DNA from: Streptomyces sp. JH34
GTDB taxonomy: Bacteria > Actinomycetota > Actinomycetes > Streptomycetales > Streptomycetaceae
DNA length: 64,000 bases
Direction of reading: 5' to 3'
Assembly (NCBI RefSeq): GCF_029428875.1
Contig: NZ_JAJSOO010000001.1
Location: forward strand, 3,968,001 to 4,032,000
This document shows positions 15,684 through 23,922 of the stretch, piece by piece. The translations under genes were made by a program, and so were the position numbers. The notes under the pieces are model-generated. The model was not told the DNA's origin. It saw only the letters and a program-made list of their open reading frames with translations, and did not search any database. Within the stretch, counting starts at the first letter, position 1; every line of letters begins with the position of its first letter.

Positions 15684-17108
15684 TCAGTGGTGGAACGCCG
15701 TCTGGACCCCGGGCTCCCGGTGCAGCGGGTGCTGCTGGGCGCGCAGTTCGGGCAGCAGCCCGCGCAGGTCGTCCAGCAGCAGCTCCGCGAGGTCCGACGA
15801 GAAGCCGTTGCGGCAGACGACCCGCAGCACCGAGAGGTCCTGGCGGTTGGCGGGGAAGGTGTACGCGGGCACCAGCCAGCCTCGCTCCCGCAGCCGCCTC
15901 GACACGTCGAAGACGTCGTACGCCCGCACCTCGGGCTTCGTCGTCACCGCGAACACCGGGAGTTCGTCGCCGCGGGTCAGGAGCCTGAAGTCCTCCAGGG
16001 CCTCGAACTCCACGGCGAGCCGGCGCGCGATGTCCCGGGAGGCCTGCTGCACGGCCCGGTAGCCCTCCCGGCCCAGCCGCAGGAACGTGTAGTACTGCGC
16101 GACCACCTGTGCGCCGGGCCGGGAGAAGTTCAACGCGAAGGTCGGCATGTCGCCACCCAGGTAGTTGACCCGGAACACCAGCTCCTCCGGCAGCTCGGCC
16201 GGGGAACGCCACAGCGCCCAGCCCACACCCGGGTAGACCAGGCCGTACTTGTGCCCGGACGTGTTGATCGAGGACACCCGGGGCAGCCGGAAGTCCCAGA
16301 CCAGGTCCGGGTCGAGGAACGGGGCGATCATCGCCCCGGACGCGCCGTCCACATGGACGGGGATGTCGAGCCCGGTGCGCTCCTGGAGGTCGTCCAGCGC
16401 CGCGCAGAGGTCGGCGACCGGCTCGTAGGAACCGTCGAAGGTGGACCCGAGGATCCCGACCACACCGATGGTGTTCTCGTCGCACAGCTCGGCCGCCGCC
16501 TGCGGGTCCAGGTGGAAGCGCTCACCGTCCATCGGGACCTGGCGCGGCTCCACCTCCCAGAACGTGCAGAACTTCTCCCAGCAGACCTGCACGTTGACGC
16601 CCATCACCAGGTTGGGCCGCGCGGTCGCCGGATAACGGTCGGTGTTCCTCGCCGACCAGCGCCGCTTCAGTGCCATCCCCGCCAGCATGCAGGCCTCGCT
16701 GGAGCCCGTCGTCGAACAGCCCACCGTGGATGCCGGGTCGGGTGCGTTCCAGAGGTCGGCGAGCATCGCCACGCAGCGCCGTTCCAGCTCGGCGGTGCGG
16801 GGGTACTCGTCCTTGTCGATCATGTTCTTGTCCCGGCACTCGGCCATCAGCACACCGGCCTGGGGCTCCATCCAGGTGGTGACGAAGGTGGCGAGGTTGA
16901 GCCGGGAGTTCCCGTCGAGCATCAGCTCGTCGTGGACGAGCCGGTAGGCGGTCGACGGCGGCAGCGGGTCGTCCGGGAGCCGGTGCGTCGGCGGTGCCGC
17001 GATCATGGGCGCGGTCGGGTCGGCCTCCCCGAAGAACGGGTTCAGGGCGAGTCTGCGGTGTTCCTCGGACGGGGCGGCCTTGCCGTGCCGTCCCTGGTGG
17101 AGTGCCAT
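15684..17108 (-). CDS. gadB: Glutamate decarboxylase
   Basis: This 474-residue pyridoxal-phosphate enzyme converts glutamate to GABA and CO2. It has the full GadB layout: NLATFVTTWMEP near residue 71, the cofactor region STTGSSEACMLAG at 132-144, VHVDGASGAM at 251-260, and the PLP lysine Lys287 in INTSGHKYGLVYP. The C-terminal tail has a His-containing end (VQTAFHH), recalling the pH-sensing C-terminus of E. coli GadB. It lies 14 bases after wrbA in one operon. No glutamate/GABA antiporter gene is adjacent. Confidence 0.93.
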   Translation of the reverse strand: MALHQGRHGKAAPSEEHRRLALNPFFGEADPTAPMIAAPPTHRLPDDPLPPSTAYRLVHDELMLDGNSRLNLATFVTTWMEPQAGVLMAECRDKNMIDKDEYPRTAELERRCVAMLADLWNAPDPASTVGCSTTGSSEACMLAGMALKRRWSARNTDRYPATARPNLVMGVNVQVCWEKFCTFWEVEPRQVPMDGERFHLDPQAAAELCDENTIGVVGILGSTFDGSYEPVADLCAALDDLQERTGLDIPVHVDGASGAMIAPFLDPDLVWDFRLPRVSSINTSGHKYGLVYPGVGWALWRSPAELPEELVFRVNYLGGDMPTFALNFSRPGAQVVAQYYTFLRLGREGYRAVQQASRDIARRLAVEFEALEDFRLLTRGDELPVFAVTTKPEVRAYDVFDVSRRLRERGWLVPAYTFPANRQDLSVLRVVCRNGFSSDLAELLLDDLRGLLPELRAQQHPLHREPGVQTAFHH

Positions 17109-17122
17109 CGTGAGCTGTCCCC

Positions 17123-17746
17123 TCAGTCCTCTGCCGCGAGTCCGGCCTTGACGGCCCGGGTGAACTTCACGACGCGTTCGGCCTGGACACGTGCGGCGGT
17201 CAGGGTCTGCTCGGCGACAGGGATGTCGCCCTGGCCCGAGACATGGGAGGTGCCGTACGGGTTGCCGTCGACGAACTTCGAGGGGTCCGTGTAGCCGGGC
17301 GGCACCAGGATTCCGCCGAAGTGGTAGATCGTGTTGTACAGCGCCAGCAGGGTGGACTCCTGTCCGCCGTGGGTCGTGCTGCTGGCGGTGAAGCCGCTGT
17401 AGACCTTGTCGGCGAGCTGTCCCGCCTGCCAGAGCCCGCCCAGCGTGTCGAGGAACTGCTTGAGCTGGGCCGTGACGTTGCCGTACCGGGTCGGCGTACC
17501 GAAGATCACCGCGTCCGCCCAGACCATGTCGTCCGGCGAGACCTCGGGGATGTCGGCGGTCGCCCGTGCGTGCTCGGCCCAGGCCGGATTGGAGTCGATC
17601 GCCGCCTGGGGGGCGAGCTCGGCGGCCTTGCGCAGCCGCATGTGCGCTCCGGCGCTCTCGACGTATCCGGCCATGGCCTTGGCGATCGTGGAGATCGTGC
17701 CGGTGGAGGAGTAGTAGATGACGGCGACGTTGACGGACGTGGGCAT
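17123..17746 (-). CDS. wrbA: NAD(P)H:quinone oxidoreductase, WrbA family
   Basis: This 207-residue flavodoxin-like protein has an FMN phosphate loop, YYSSTGTISTIAKAMA, near the start. FGTPTRYGNVTAQLKQFLDTLGGLW and a later TASSTTHGGQESTLL loop follow; the last two are hallmarks of WrbA. It performs two-electron reduction of quinones and protects against redox cycling. The ATG at 17746 is preceded by GGAGG. It is the first gene of a two-gene unit with gadB. Confidence 0.93.
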   Translation of the reverse strand: MPTSVNVAVIYYSSTGTISTIAKAMAGYVESAGAHMRLRKAAELAPQAAIDSNPAWAEHARATADIPEVSPDDMVWADAVIFGTPTRYGNVTAQLKQFLDTLGGLWQAGQLADKVYSGFTASSTTHGGQESTLLALYNTIYHFGGILVPPGYTDPSKFVDGNPYGTSHVSGQGDIPVAEQTLTAARVQAERVVKFTRAVKAGLAAED

Positions 17747-17823
17747 GCGGGAACCTCCGGGGGCGTGGACGAGGGCGGGCCGTCGGGGAGCAGGCGGGGG
17801 ACGGGAGAGCGGGGGCGCGCGGA

Positions 17824-18189
17824 TCAGGAATTGCTGATCACGGCGGCCGTTCCGTACGCGCAGACCTCGGTGCCCACGTCCGCCGCCTCGCTCACGTCGA
17901 AGCGCATCATCAGCACCGCGTTCGCGCCGCGGGCCCTGGCCTGGTCGACCAGCCGCTCCATCGCCTGGTTGCGGGTCTCGACCAGCGTCTTGGTGAGTCC
18001 TTTGAGCTCACCGCCGATCATCGACTTCAGACCGGCGCCGATCTGGCTGCCGAGGTGGCGGGAGCGGACCGTGAGTCCGAACACCTCGCCGATGACCTCG
18101 GTCACCTGGTAGCCGGGAACGTCGTTCGTGGTGACGACCAGGACGTCCGCCCGGGGTGTCTGTCCGCCCCCGTAGTCCTCAATGCCCAT
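17824..18189 (-). CDS. YbjQ/UPF0145 family protein
   Basis: This 121-residue protein has the YbjQ pattern: VPGYQVTEVIGEVFGLTVRS, the central RNQAMERLVDQARARGANAVLMMRFD, and the end GTEVCAYGTAAVI. YbjQ proteins form small pentameric or decameric rings; a heavy-metal-binding role has been suggested but is not settled. The ATG at 18189 has AGGAGG just upstream; further upstream codons are not used. It is divergent from the DedA gene, with a 149-base gap. Confidence 0.88.
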   Translation of the reverse strand: MGIEDYGGGQTPRADVLVVTTNDVPGYQVTEVIGEVFGLTVRSRHLGSQIGAGLKSMIGGELKGLTKTLVETRNQAMERLVDQARARGANAVLMMRFDVSEAADVGTEVCAYGTAAVISNS

Positions 18190-18338
18190 GATGTGGCACC
18201 TCCTGCGGAAAGCTTTGCCCCGGTTCGTTCCGTGCGCATCCTCGCTTACGCCAGTGGAACCCAGGCGTCCGCCGCGGCGTTGATAGCTTGGGGCGGCCAC
18301 GCAGCCGCGCACACCGACCAACCCTGGAGCCCGGACCC

Positions 18339-19838
18339 TTGAATACGCTTGCGCTCGGCCCGAGCTGGCTGGACCCGGATTATCTGCTCAACACCTTCGG
18401 GCTGCCCGGCCTCCTGCTCATCGTGTTCGCCGAGTCCGGACTGCTGATCGGGTTCTTCCTGCCCGGCGACTCCCTGTTGTTCACCACGGGCCTCCTGGTG
18501 ACGACCGGCGACCTCAAGTACCCCCTGTGGCTGGTCTGCGTCCTGGTCGCCCTGGCGGCGATCATCGGCGACCAGGTCGGCTATCTCTTCGGCCGCAAGG
18601 TGGGACCGGCGCTCTTCAAACGCCCGGACTCCCGTCTCTTCAAGCAGGAGAACGTCGAGAAGGCCCACGAGTTCTTCGAGAAGTACGGACCGAAGTCCCT
18701 GGTGCTGGCCCGCTTCGTCCCCATCGTCCGCACGTTCACGCCGATCATCGCCGGTGTGAGCCGGATGGACTACCGCTCCTTCATCACGTTCAACATCATC
18801 GGCGGCATCCTCTGGGGTGTCGGCGTGACGCTGCTCGGGGCGGCCCTCGGCAAGATCGCCTTCGTGCACGAGAACATCGAGATGATCCTCATCCTGATCG
18901 TGCTGATCTCCGTGGTGCCGATCCTGATCGAGTTCCTGAGGGCCCGCAGCAAGTCGAAGAAGGAACGCGCCGCGCGGCAGGGCGACGACCACGGCCCCTC
19001 GGACGGCGGCCCCTCGGCGGGCCCGCACGGCGGAGCGGGCGAGGACGGCCAGGGCCCCGCCGCCCACCAGCACACCGGTGACCGGGCGGCCCCGTACGGC
19101 GGCGCCCCCTACGACAGCCGGTACGGCACCGATCAGGGCGGCCAGTACGCCGGCGGCCAGGGCGCCCAGTACGGTGACGGCCCGTACGGCGGTGCTCAGG
19201 TGGGCCCGTACGGCGGCCAGGCAGGTCAGTACGGCGGTGCTCAGGCGGGGCCGTACGGCGGCCAGGCAGGTCAGTACGGTCAGGGCGGTCAGCAGCAGGG
19301 CGGCGCCGGGTACGGCGGCCAGGACACTCCGTACGGCGGCCGGTACGCCGGTGGCCAGGACACCAGGTACACCGCACCCCAGGGAGGCGGGCAGTACGGC
19401 GCGGCGGACCAGGATGGTCGGTACGGCGCGGGCCAGGGCCAGTACGGGGCCGGGCAGGGCGGTCAGTACGGCGGTGACCAGGGCGCCCAGTACCCCGCGG
19501 GTCAGTACGGCGCAGGGCAGCACGGCGCCTCGGACCAGGGCGGACAGTACGGCGCGGCTCAGGGTCAGTACGGCGCGGGCCAGTACGGCGCCTCGGACCA
19601 GGGCGGACAGTACGGCGCGGCTCAGGGTCAGTACGGCGCGGGCCAGTACGGCGCCGCGGACCAGGGCGGACAGTACGGCGCCGCTCAGGGTCAGTACGGC
19701 GGCGCCCGGCCCGCTCAGCAGCCCCCTCAGCCCTCTCAGTACACGGACGGCGGCTCCTACGACGACCGGCCCGCGGCCCGCCCGGGCGACGGCCAGGAGG
19801 ACGACCCGGGTCAGTACGGCTGGCAGGACAGGCGCTGA
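18339..19838 (+). CDS. DedA family membrane protein with a long Gly/Gln/Tyr-rich tail
   Basis: This is 499 residues from a TTG at 18339, preceded by GGAG; no ATG or GTG fits. Residues 1-205 are a normal DedA/SNARE-associated domain: FAESGLLIGFFLPGDSLLF, then GRKVGPALFKRPDSRLF and VLARFVPIVRTFTPIIAGV with the conserved Arg residues. DedA proteins are now viewed as lipid (C55-P or aminophospholipid) flippases. A Lys/Arg hinge (KSKKERAARQ) follows. The last 280 residues are low-complexity repeats of GGQYGA, GPYGGQ and AAQGQYGAGQ, almost free of aliphatic residues. Ordinary DedA proteins stop at about 200-220 residues. Confidence 0.92.
   Translation: MNTLALGPSWLDPDYLLNTFGLPGLLLIVFAESGLLIGFFLPGDSLLFTTGLLVTTGDLKYPLWLVCVLVALAAIIGDQVGYLFGRKVGPALFKRPDSRLFKQENVEKAHEFFEKYGPKSLVLARFVPIVRTFTPIIAGVSRMDYRSFITFNIIGGILWGVGVTLLGAALGKIAFVHENIEMILILIVLISVVPILIEFLRARSKSKKERAARQGDDHGPSDGGPSAGPHGGAGEDGQGPAAHQHTGDRAAPYGGAPYDSRYGTDQGGQYAGGQGAQYGDGPYGGAQVGPYGGQAGQYGGAQAGPYGGQAGQYGQGGQQQGGAGYGGQDTPYGGRYAGGQDTRYTAPQGGGQYGAADQDGRYGAGQGQYGAGQGGQYGGDQGAQYPAGQYGAGQHGASDQGGQYGAAQGQYGAGQYGASDQGGQYGAAQGQYGAGQYGAADQGGQYGAAQGQYGGARPAQQPPQPSQYTDGGSYDDRPAARPGDGQEDDPGQYGWQDRR
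19527..19703 (+). repeat. 63-base coding repeat inside the DedA tail (2.8 copies)
   Basis: Two perfect or near-perfect 63-base units (19527-19589 and 19590-19652) and a partial third (from 19653) each encode 21 residues starting ASDQGGQYGA or AADQGGQYGA. They lie within a longer stretch of shorter degenerate GPYGG/GQYGG repeats from about 19095. Nucleotide identity between units points to recent duplication. Confidence 0.9.
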
Positions 19839-19859
19839 TCCACCGCGCACGCGCCGACG

Positions 19860-19893
19860 GCGCCCCGGTTCCCGTGTGGGGACCGGGGCGCCG
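19860..19893. terminator. Bidirectional terminator hairpin
   Basis: This inverted repeat has 15-base arms (19860-19874, 19879-19893), one G-T wobble and a GTGT loop. It sits in the 63-base gap between the convergent DedA and ThrE-type genes. It has no T-run. Confidence 0.8.
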
Positions 19894-19901
19894 TTCGTCC
19901 G

Positions 19902-21617
19902 TCAGAAGCCGCGGGTCCGCTTGGCGGCACGGCGGGACGGGCCCTCGACCGCGCCCGGCACCCGCATGAAGAGGCGCGAGATCTCGCTCCCCAGGTTGAC
20001 CCCGATGGCGATCGCCAGCGCCGTGGCGACAGCGGTGAAGAGCGACGTGAGCCCGGCGTCCACCTCGTTCTGCGCCACGCCCAGCAGTCCGAAGTAGGTC
20101 GCCGAACCGGGCAGCAGCGGGCCGATCGCGGCCGTGATGTACGGCAGCGACGACGTGTAGCGGTACCGCGAGAACAACTGGCCGAACAGCCCGACCAGAC
20201 CCGCGGCGACGGCCGTGGCCGCCACGGGGGAGATGCCGCCGGTGCGGGCCATCGCGCCGTAGATGATCCAGGCCACCCCGCCGTTGAGTGTCACCGCGAG
20301 GACCGTGGAACGTTCCTGCTGGAGCAGGATGGCGAAGGCCAGGGTGAGGGCCATCGAGGCCAGGATCTGGAGTACCGGCCGGTCGTTGGGTACGAACCGC
20401 GCCTCCGGGTTCAGCTGTGCGCCGAGCTGGACCCCCAGGTAGAGCATCAGCAGCACACCCGCGACGATGCCGATGAAGAAGTACATGACTTCCAGGAGCC
20501 GGGCTCCCGCGGTGATGTAGTAGCCGGTCAGACCGTCCTGCACCCCGGCGACGAGGGCCCGCCCGGGAAGCAGCGCGAACAGACCACCGGTGATCACCGC
20601 GGAGGGCCGCACATCCGTCGAGTGGGTGAGGGTCAGCGCGATGCCCATCGCGGCCGGCGGCATGGCCGCGACCGTGAACTGGTAGAACTCGGGCAGTCCG
20701 CGGCCGGCGCAGAGCCAGGCCAGCCGGTCGCCGAGCATCGCACCCGCCGCCGCCACGATGAAGACCAGCGCACCACCACCGACCAGCACCGATGCCGAAC
20801 CCGCGAGCAGGCCGGCCGCGGCCGTCAGCACCCAGCCGGGGTACGGGTGCCGGTTACGCCGGATCTCGGCCAGGCGCCGGTAGGCCTCCTCCAGCGAGAC
20901 CTCGACGTGCTCCGCCGAGGTGATGTCGTCGATGAGCCGGAACACGGCGGCCAGCCGGGTGTAGTCGGTGCCCCGGCGGCGCACGGTACGGCTGGCGGTG
21001 ATGGGGTCGTCGACCAGGGACGGCTGGTGCGAGATGGACAGCAGCGTGAACGTGACCGTCGGCTCGCAGCGGTCCAGCCCGTACGAACGCGACACGGCGA
21101 ACATGGCCGCCTCGACGTCCTCGGCGCCCTCGCCGCCCGCGAGCAGCAGCTCACCGATACGGAGCGTCAGGTCGAGCACACGCGGTACGGCGGGCCCGGA
21201 GTCGTCGGTCTTCTGCACCATCTCGGGTGCCGGCCGTTCGAACACCGGCATCCGGAGCATCGTGCGCATCCGGTCCTGCCAGGGGGCCTCCTTGGTCAGC
21301 CGGACCATCGGAATGCCGTGCGCGGGGGTGAACGCGGGTGGCTGGTGCTGCGCGTTGTACCCGCTCGGTGGAACGAACGCGGACGACAGCGTGTCGGACC
21401 CCGGGCCGTACCCCGATCCGGAAGCGGAACCCTGACCCGTGTCCGAGGACGCCGACGGGTCGCTGTGCAGGCCGGCCGGAAGCGCGAACTCCGATGTGGG
21501 GTGGTCGTCCTCCTGCGGAGCCGTCGGCTGCTCGACTCCGGCAGGCGGGACGAACGCGCTGTGCGCCTCGTCGGACTGGGGCTTCTGGTCCTCGGGACCG
21601 CCCTGTTCCGCCACCAC
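19902..21617 (-). CDS. Threonine/serine exporter family protein (ThrE type)
   Basis: This is 571 residues starting at GTG 21617 (a second GTG follows immediately), with GAGGAGG upstream. Residues 1-140 are Pro/Ser/Gly-rich and probably disordered. Then comes the ThrE N-terminal domain: LLLAGGEGAEDVEAAMFAVSRSYGL, with CEPTVTFTLLSIS. About ten membrane helices follow, in two blocks of five (DUF1212-like and DUF3815-like fused). Relatives export threonine and serine in corynebacteria. The disordered leader is longer than in Corynebacterium ThrE. It faces the DedA gene and is monocistronic. Confidence 0.88.
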   Translation of the reverse strand: MVAEQGGPEDQKPQSDEAHSAFVPPAGVEQPTAPQEDDHPTSEFALPAGLHSDPSASSDTGQGSASGSGYGPGSDTLSSAFVPPSGYNAQHQPPAFTPAHGIPMVRLTKEAPWQDRMRTMLRMPVFERPAPEMVQKTDDSGPAVPRVLDLTLRIGELLLAGGEGAEDVEAAMFAVSRSYGLDRCEPTVTFTLLSISHQPSLVDDPITASRTVRRRGTDYTRLAAVFRLIDDITSAEHVEVSLEEAYRRLAEIRRNRHPYPGWVLTAAAGLLAGSASVLVGGGALVFIVAAAGAMLGDRLAWLCAGRGLPEFYQFTVAAMPPAAMGIALTLTHSTDVRPSAVITGGLFALLPGRALVAGVQDGLTGYYITAGARLLEVMYFFIGIVAGVLLMLYLGVQLGAQLNPEARFVPNDRPVLQILASMALTLAFAILLQQERSTVLAVTLNGGVAWIIYGAMARTGGISPVAATAVAAGLVGLFGQLFSRYRYTSSLPYITAAIGPLLPGSATYFGLLGVAQNEVDAGLTSLFTAVATALAIAIGVNLGSEISRLFMRVPGAVEGPSRRAAKRTRGF

Positions 21618-21814
21618 TCGACCTCGTTCCTCCTCGACCGCCCGTCACGGGAGCGCTTCTGCCCAGTATGAGCACGGACATGGGCACCACACGCAACGGG
21701 CGGCGCACCGGTGAAGGTGCGCCGCCCGTCGTCCGTACGGTCAGCTGAGCCGGTCGGCCCCGTGCGCCGCGATCCACGTCGTCCCGCTCACAAGCGGAAG
21801 CCGGAGGAACTGCG

Positions 21815-22309
21815 TCAGTGCTTGTCGCCCTGCGCCTCGAGGCGCTTGTAGGAGGCCTCGATCTCTGCCTCGGCCTCGGTGCGGCCGACCCAGTCGGCGC
21901 CCTCGACGGACTTGCCGGGCTCGAGGTCCTTGTAGACCTCGAAGAAGTGCTGGATCTCCAGGCGGTCGAACTCCGACACGTGGTGGATGTCGCGCAGGTG
22001 CTCCACCCGGGGGTCGGACGCCGGGACGCACAGCAGCTTGTCGTCGCCGCCGGCCTCGTCGGTCATCCGGAACATGCCGATGGCGCGGCACTTGATGAGG
22101 CAGCCGGGGAACGTCGGCTCCTCGAGGATGACCAGCGCGTCCAGCGGGTCGCCGTCCTCGCCGAGGGTGTTCTCGACGAAACCGTAGTCCGCCGGGTAGC
22201 TGGTCGAGGTGAAGAGTCGACGGTCCAGACGGATCCGACCGGTCTCGTGGTCCACCTCGTACTTGTTCCGCGAACCCTTCGGGATCTCGATAACGACGTC
22301 GAACTCCAC
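21815..22309 (-). CDS. ppa: Inorganic pyrophosphatase
   Basis: This is a 164-residue family-I pyrophosphatase. The metal-binding signature is DGDPLDALVI, with EFDVVIEIPKGSRNKYEVD near the start and YPADYGFVENTLGED in the middle. It hydrolyses pyrophosphate in the cytosol and so drives biosynthetic reactions. I chose the GTG at 22309 because GGAGGAG lies 6 bases upstream; the ATG at 22324 overlaps that ribosome site and is unlikely. It is divergent from dacB with an 86-base gap. Confidence 0.96.
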   Translation of the reverse strand: MEFDVVIEIPKGSRNKYEVDHETGRIRLDRRLFTSTSYPADYGFVENTLGEDGDPLDALVILEEPTFPGCLIKCRAIGMFRMTDEAGGDDKLLCVPASDPRVEHLRDIHHVSEFDRLEIQHFFEVYKDLEPGKSVEGADWVGRTEAEAEIEASYKRLEAQGDKH

Positions 22310-22395
22310 GGGTGGCTCCTCCATGATCAACACATACGACTGATGGTTAAGTGTCCCTCACGCAGACGAGTGCTCGCGAAAGGGGCTGGTCAACG

Positions 22396-23874
22396 GTGGC
22401 CGAGCCGGTGCAGAGACCGACGGAGGAACCGCTGAGCAGATGGGGCGGGTGGAAAGCCCCGGAGTACCTGAAGCTCGGGAGCGGTTCGGGGAACCGCCGG
22501 CTCGTCGCAGGCTCCGCGGTGCTCGGCCTGGTGGTCGCCGCCGGCGCCGTCCTGGCCGCCGGTCCCTGGGACTCCGGTCAGCGTAAGGCCGAGCGCGACC
22601 GGGCGGCCGTCCAGCAGCGCGCAGGTGGCGCACATCACGAAGGGAACGCGCCCGACGGGCCGGAACCCGCCCCCAGCGCGCCCGCCGTCCTGAGTGCCCT
22701 CGGCGCCACCGCGGGCCTCACCCCGGCAGGCGCGAGCGGGCTGAAGGGCGTCCTCGACCCCCTGCTGGACACACCCGCACTCGGCTCCGTGCGCACCGCC
22801 GTCGTCGTCGACGCGGCCACAGGGAAGCAGTTGTACGCGCGGGGCGCCACCACTCCCATGACCCCCGCGTCCACGGTGAAGATCGCCACGACCGCCGCCG
22901 CGCTCTCCGCGCTCGGCCCCGCCCACCGCATCGCGACGACGGTCGTGCTCTCACCGGACTCCAGGACGCTCACCCTCGTGGGCGGCGGAGACCCCACGCT
23001 CGACGAGGCCGCCCTGCGCTCCCTGGCCGCCGACACGGCGCGCTCGCTGCGGGACGGCGGCACCGGACGCGTACGGCTGGCGTACGACACCTCGCGCTAC
23101 TCGGGGCCCGCCCGCCACCCCATCGGCCCCAACGAGAACATCGCGCCGATGAGCGCGCTCATGGCCGACGAGGGCCGCCTGGACGGGAGCGACCGGGGGC
23201 CGGCCCTCCGTAGCGGCGATCCCGCGGGTGACGCCGCGCGCAGCTTCGCGGAGCTGCTCGGCGACGCCGGTGCGGCCACCCACGCCCCCGTGTCCGGGAA
23301 GGCCGCCAAGGGATCGAGGACGGTGGCGACGCACTGGTCGAAGCCGCTCTCCGCGCTGGTCGAACGGGCCCTGACCAACAGTGACAACGACATCGCCGAG
23401 GCCCTGGCCCGGCAGACCGCGCTGAAGGCCGGGGAGCCCGCGTCCTTCGCCGGCAGCCGCCGCGCGGTCACCGCTCAGCTGCAGACGCTCGGCATGCCGC
23501 TGGCCGGGGCCTGGCTCGCGGACGGCAGTGGACTCGACCGTGCGGACAAGGTGAGCGCGGGCCTCCTCGCCCGGCTGCTCGCGCTCGCCGCCGGACCGGA
23601 CCACCCCGAGCTGCGCCCCGTGCTCACCGGCCTCCCGGTCGCCGGATTCAGCGGCACGCTCGGTGACCGCTACACCGCGACCTCGCCGGCGACCGGCCTG
23701 ATCAGGGCCAAGACCGGCACCCTCACCGGGGTGAACAGCCTCGCCGGGACCACGGTCGACGCACAGGGCCGGCTCCTGGCCTTCGCGTTCCTGGCCTCGG
23801 GCACCACTTCCCCTGCCGAGGCGGAGGCGTCGCTGGACACCCTGGCCACCACTCTCACCAAAGGCACACGGTGA
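22396..23874 (+). CDS. dacB: D-alanyl-D-alanine carboxypeptidase/endopeptidase (PBP4, class C)
   Basis: This is 492 residues from the GTG at 22396 (a GTG at 22351 in frame is the alternative). A cytoplasmic N-terminus and one membrane helix (LVAGSAVLGLVVAAGAVLAA) anchor it outside. The penicillin-binding motifs are all present: the SxxK motif STVK in TPASTVKIATTAAAL, SDN in LTNSDNDIAEALARQ, and KTG in RAKTGTLTGVNSL. It trims or cleaves peptidoglycan cross-links. The family's inserted domain lies between the first two motifs. It is followed 48 bases later by the metalloprotease gene. Confidence 0.94.
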   Translation: MAEPVQRPTEEPLSRWGGWKAPEYLKLGSGSGNRRLVAGSAVLGLVVAAGAVLAAGPWDSGQRKAERDRAAVQQRAGGAHHEGNAPDGPEPAPSAPAVLSALGATAGLTPAGASGLKGVLDPLLDTPALGSVRTAVVVDAATGKQLYARGATTPMTPASTVKIATTAAALSALGPAHRIATTVVLSPDSRTLTLVGGGDPTLDEAALRSLAADTARSLRDGGTGRVRLAYDTSRYSGPARHPIGPNENIAPMSALMADEGRLDGSDRGPALRSGDPAGDAARSFAELLGDAGAATHAPVSGKAAKGSRTVATHWSKPLSALVERALTNSDNDIAEALARQTALKAGEPASFAGSRRAVTAQLQTLGMPLAGAWLADGSGLDRADKVSAGLLARLLALAAGPDHPELRPVLTGLPVAGFSGTLGDRYTATSPATGLIRAKTGTLTGVNSLAGTTVDAQGRLLAFAFLASGTTSPAEAEASLDTLATTLTKGTR

Positions 23875-23922
23875 CCGGCTGACACCCCACCATGGGGCGA
23901 CCACCTCACGTACGGTTGACGC

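Noticed and set aside
22310..22333. Earlier ATG starts for ppa
   Set aside because: They overlap the GGAGGAG ribosome site that serves the GTG at 22309, where known homologues begin.
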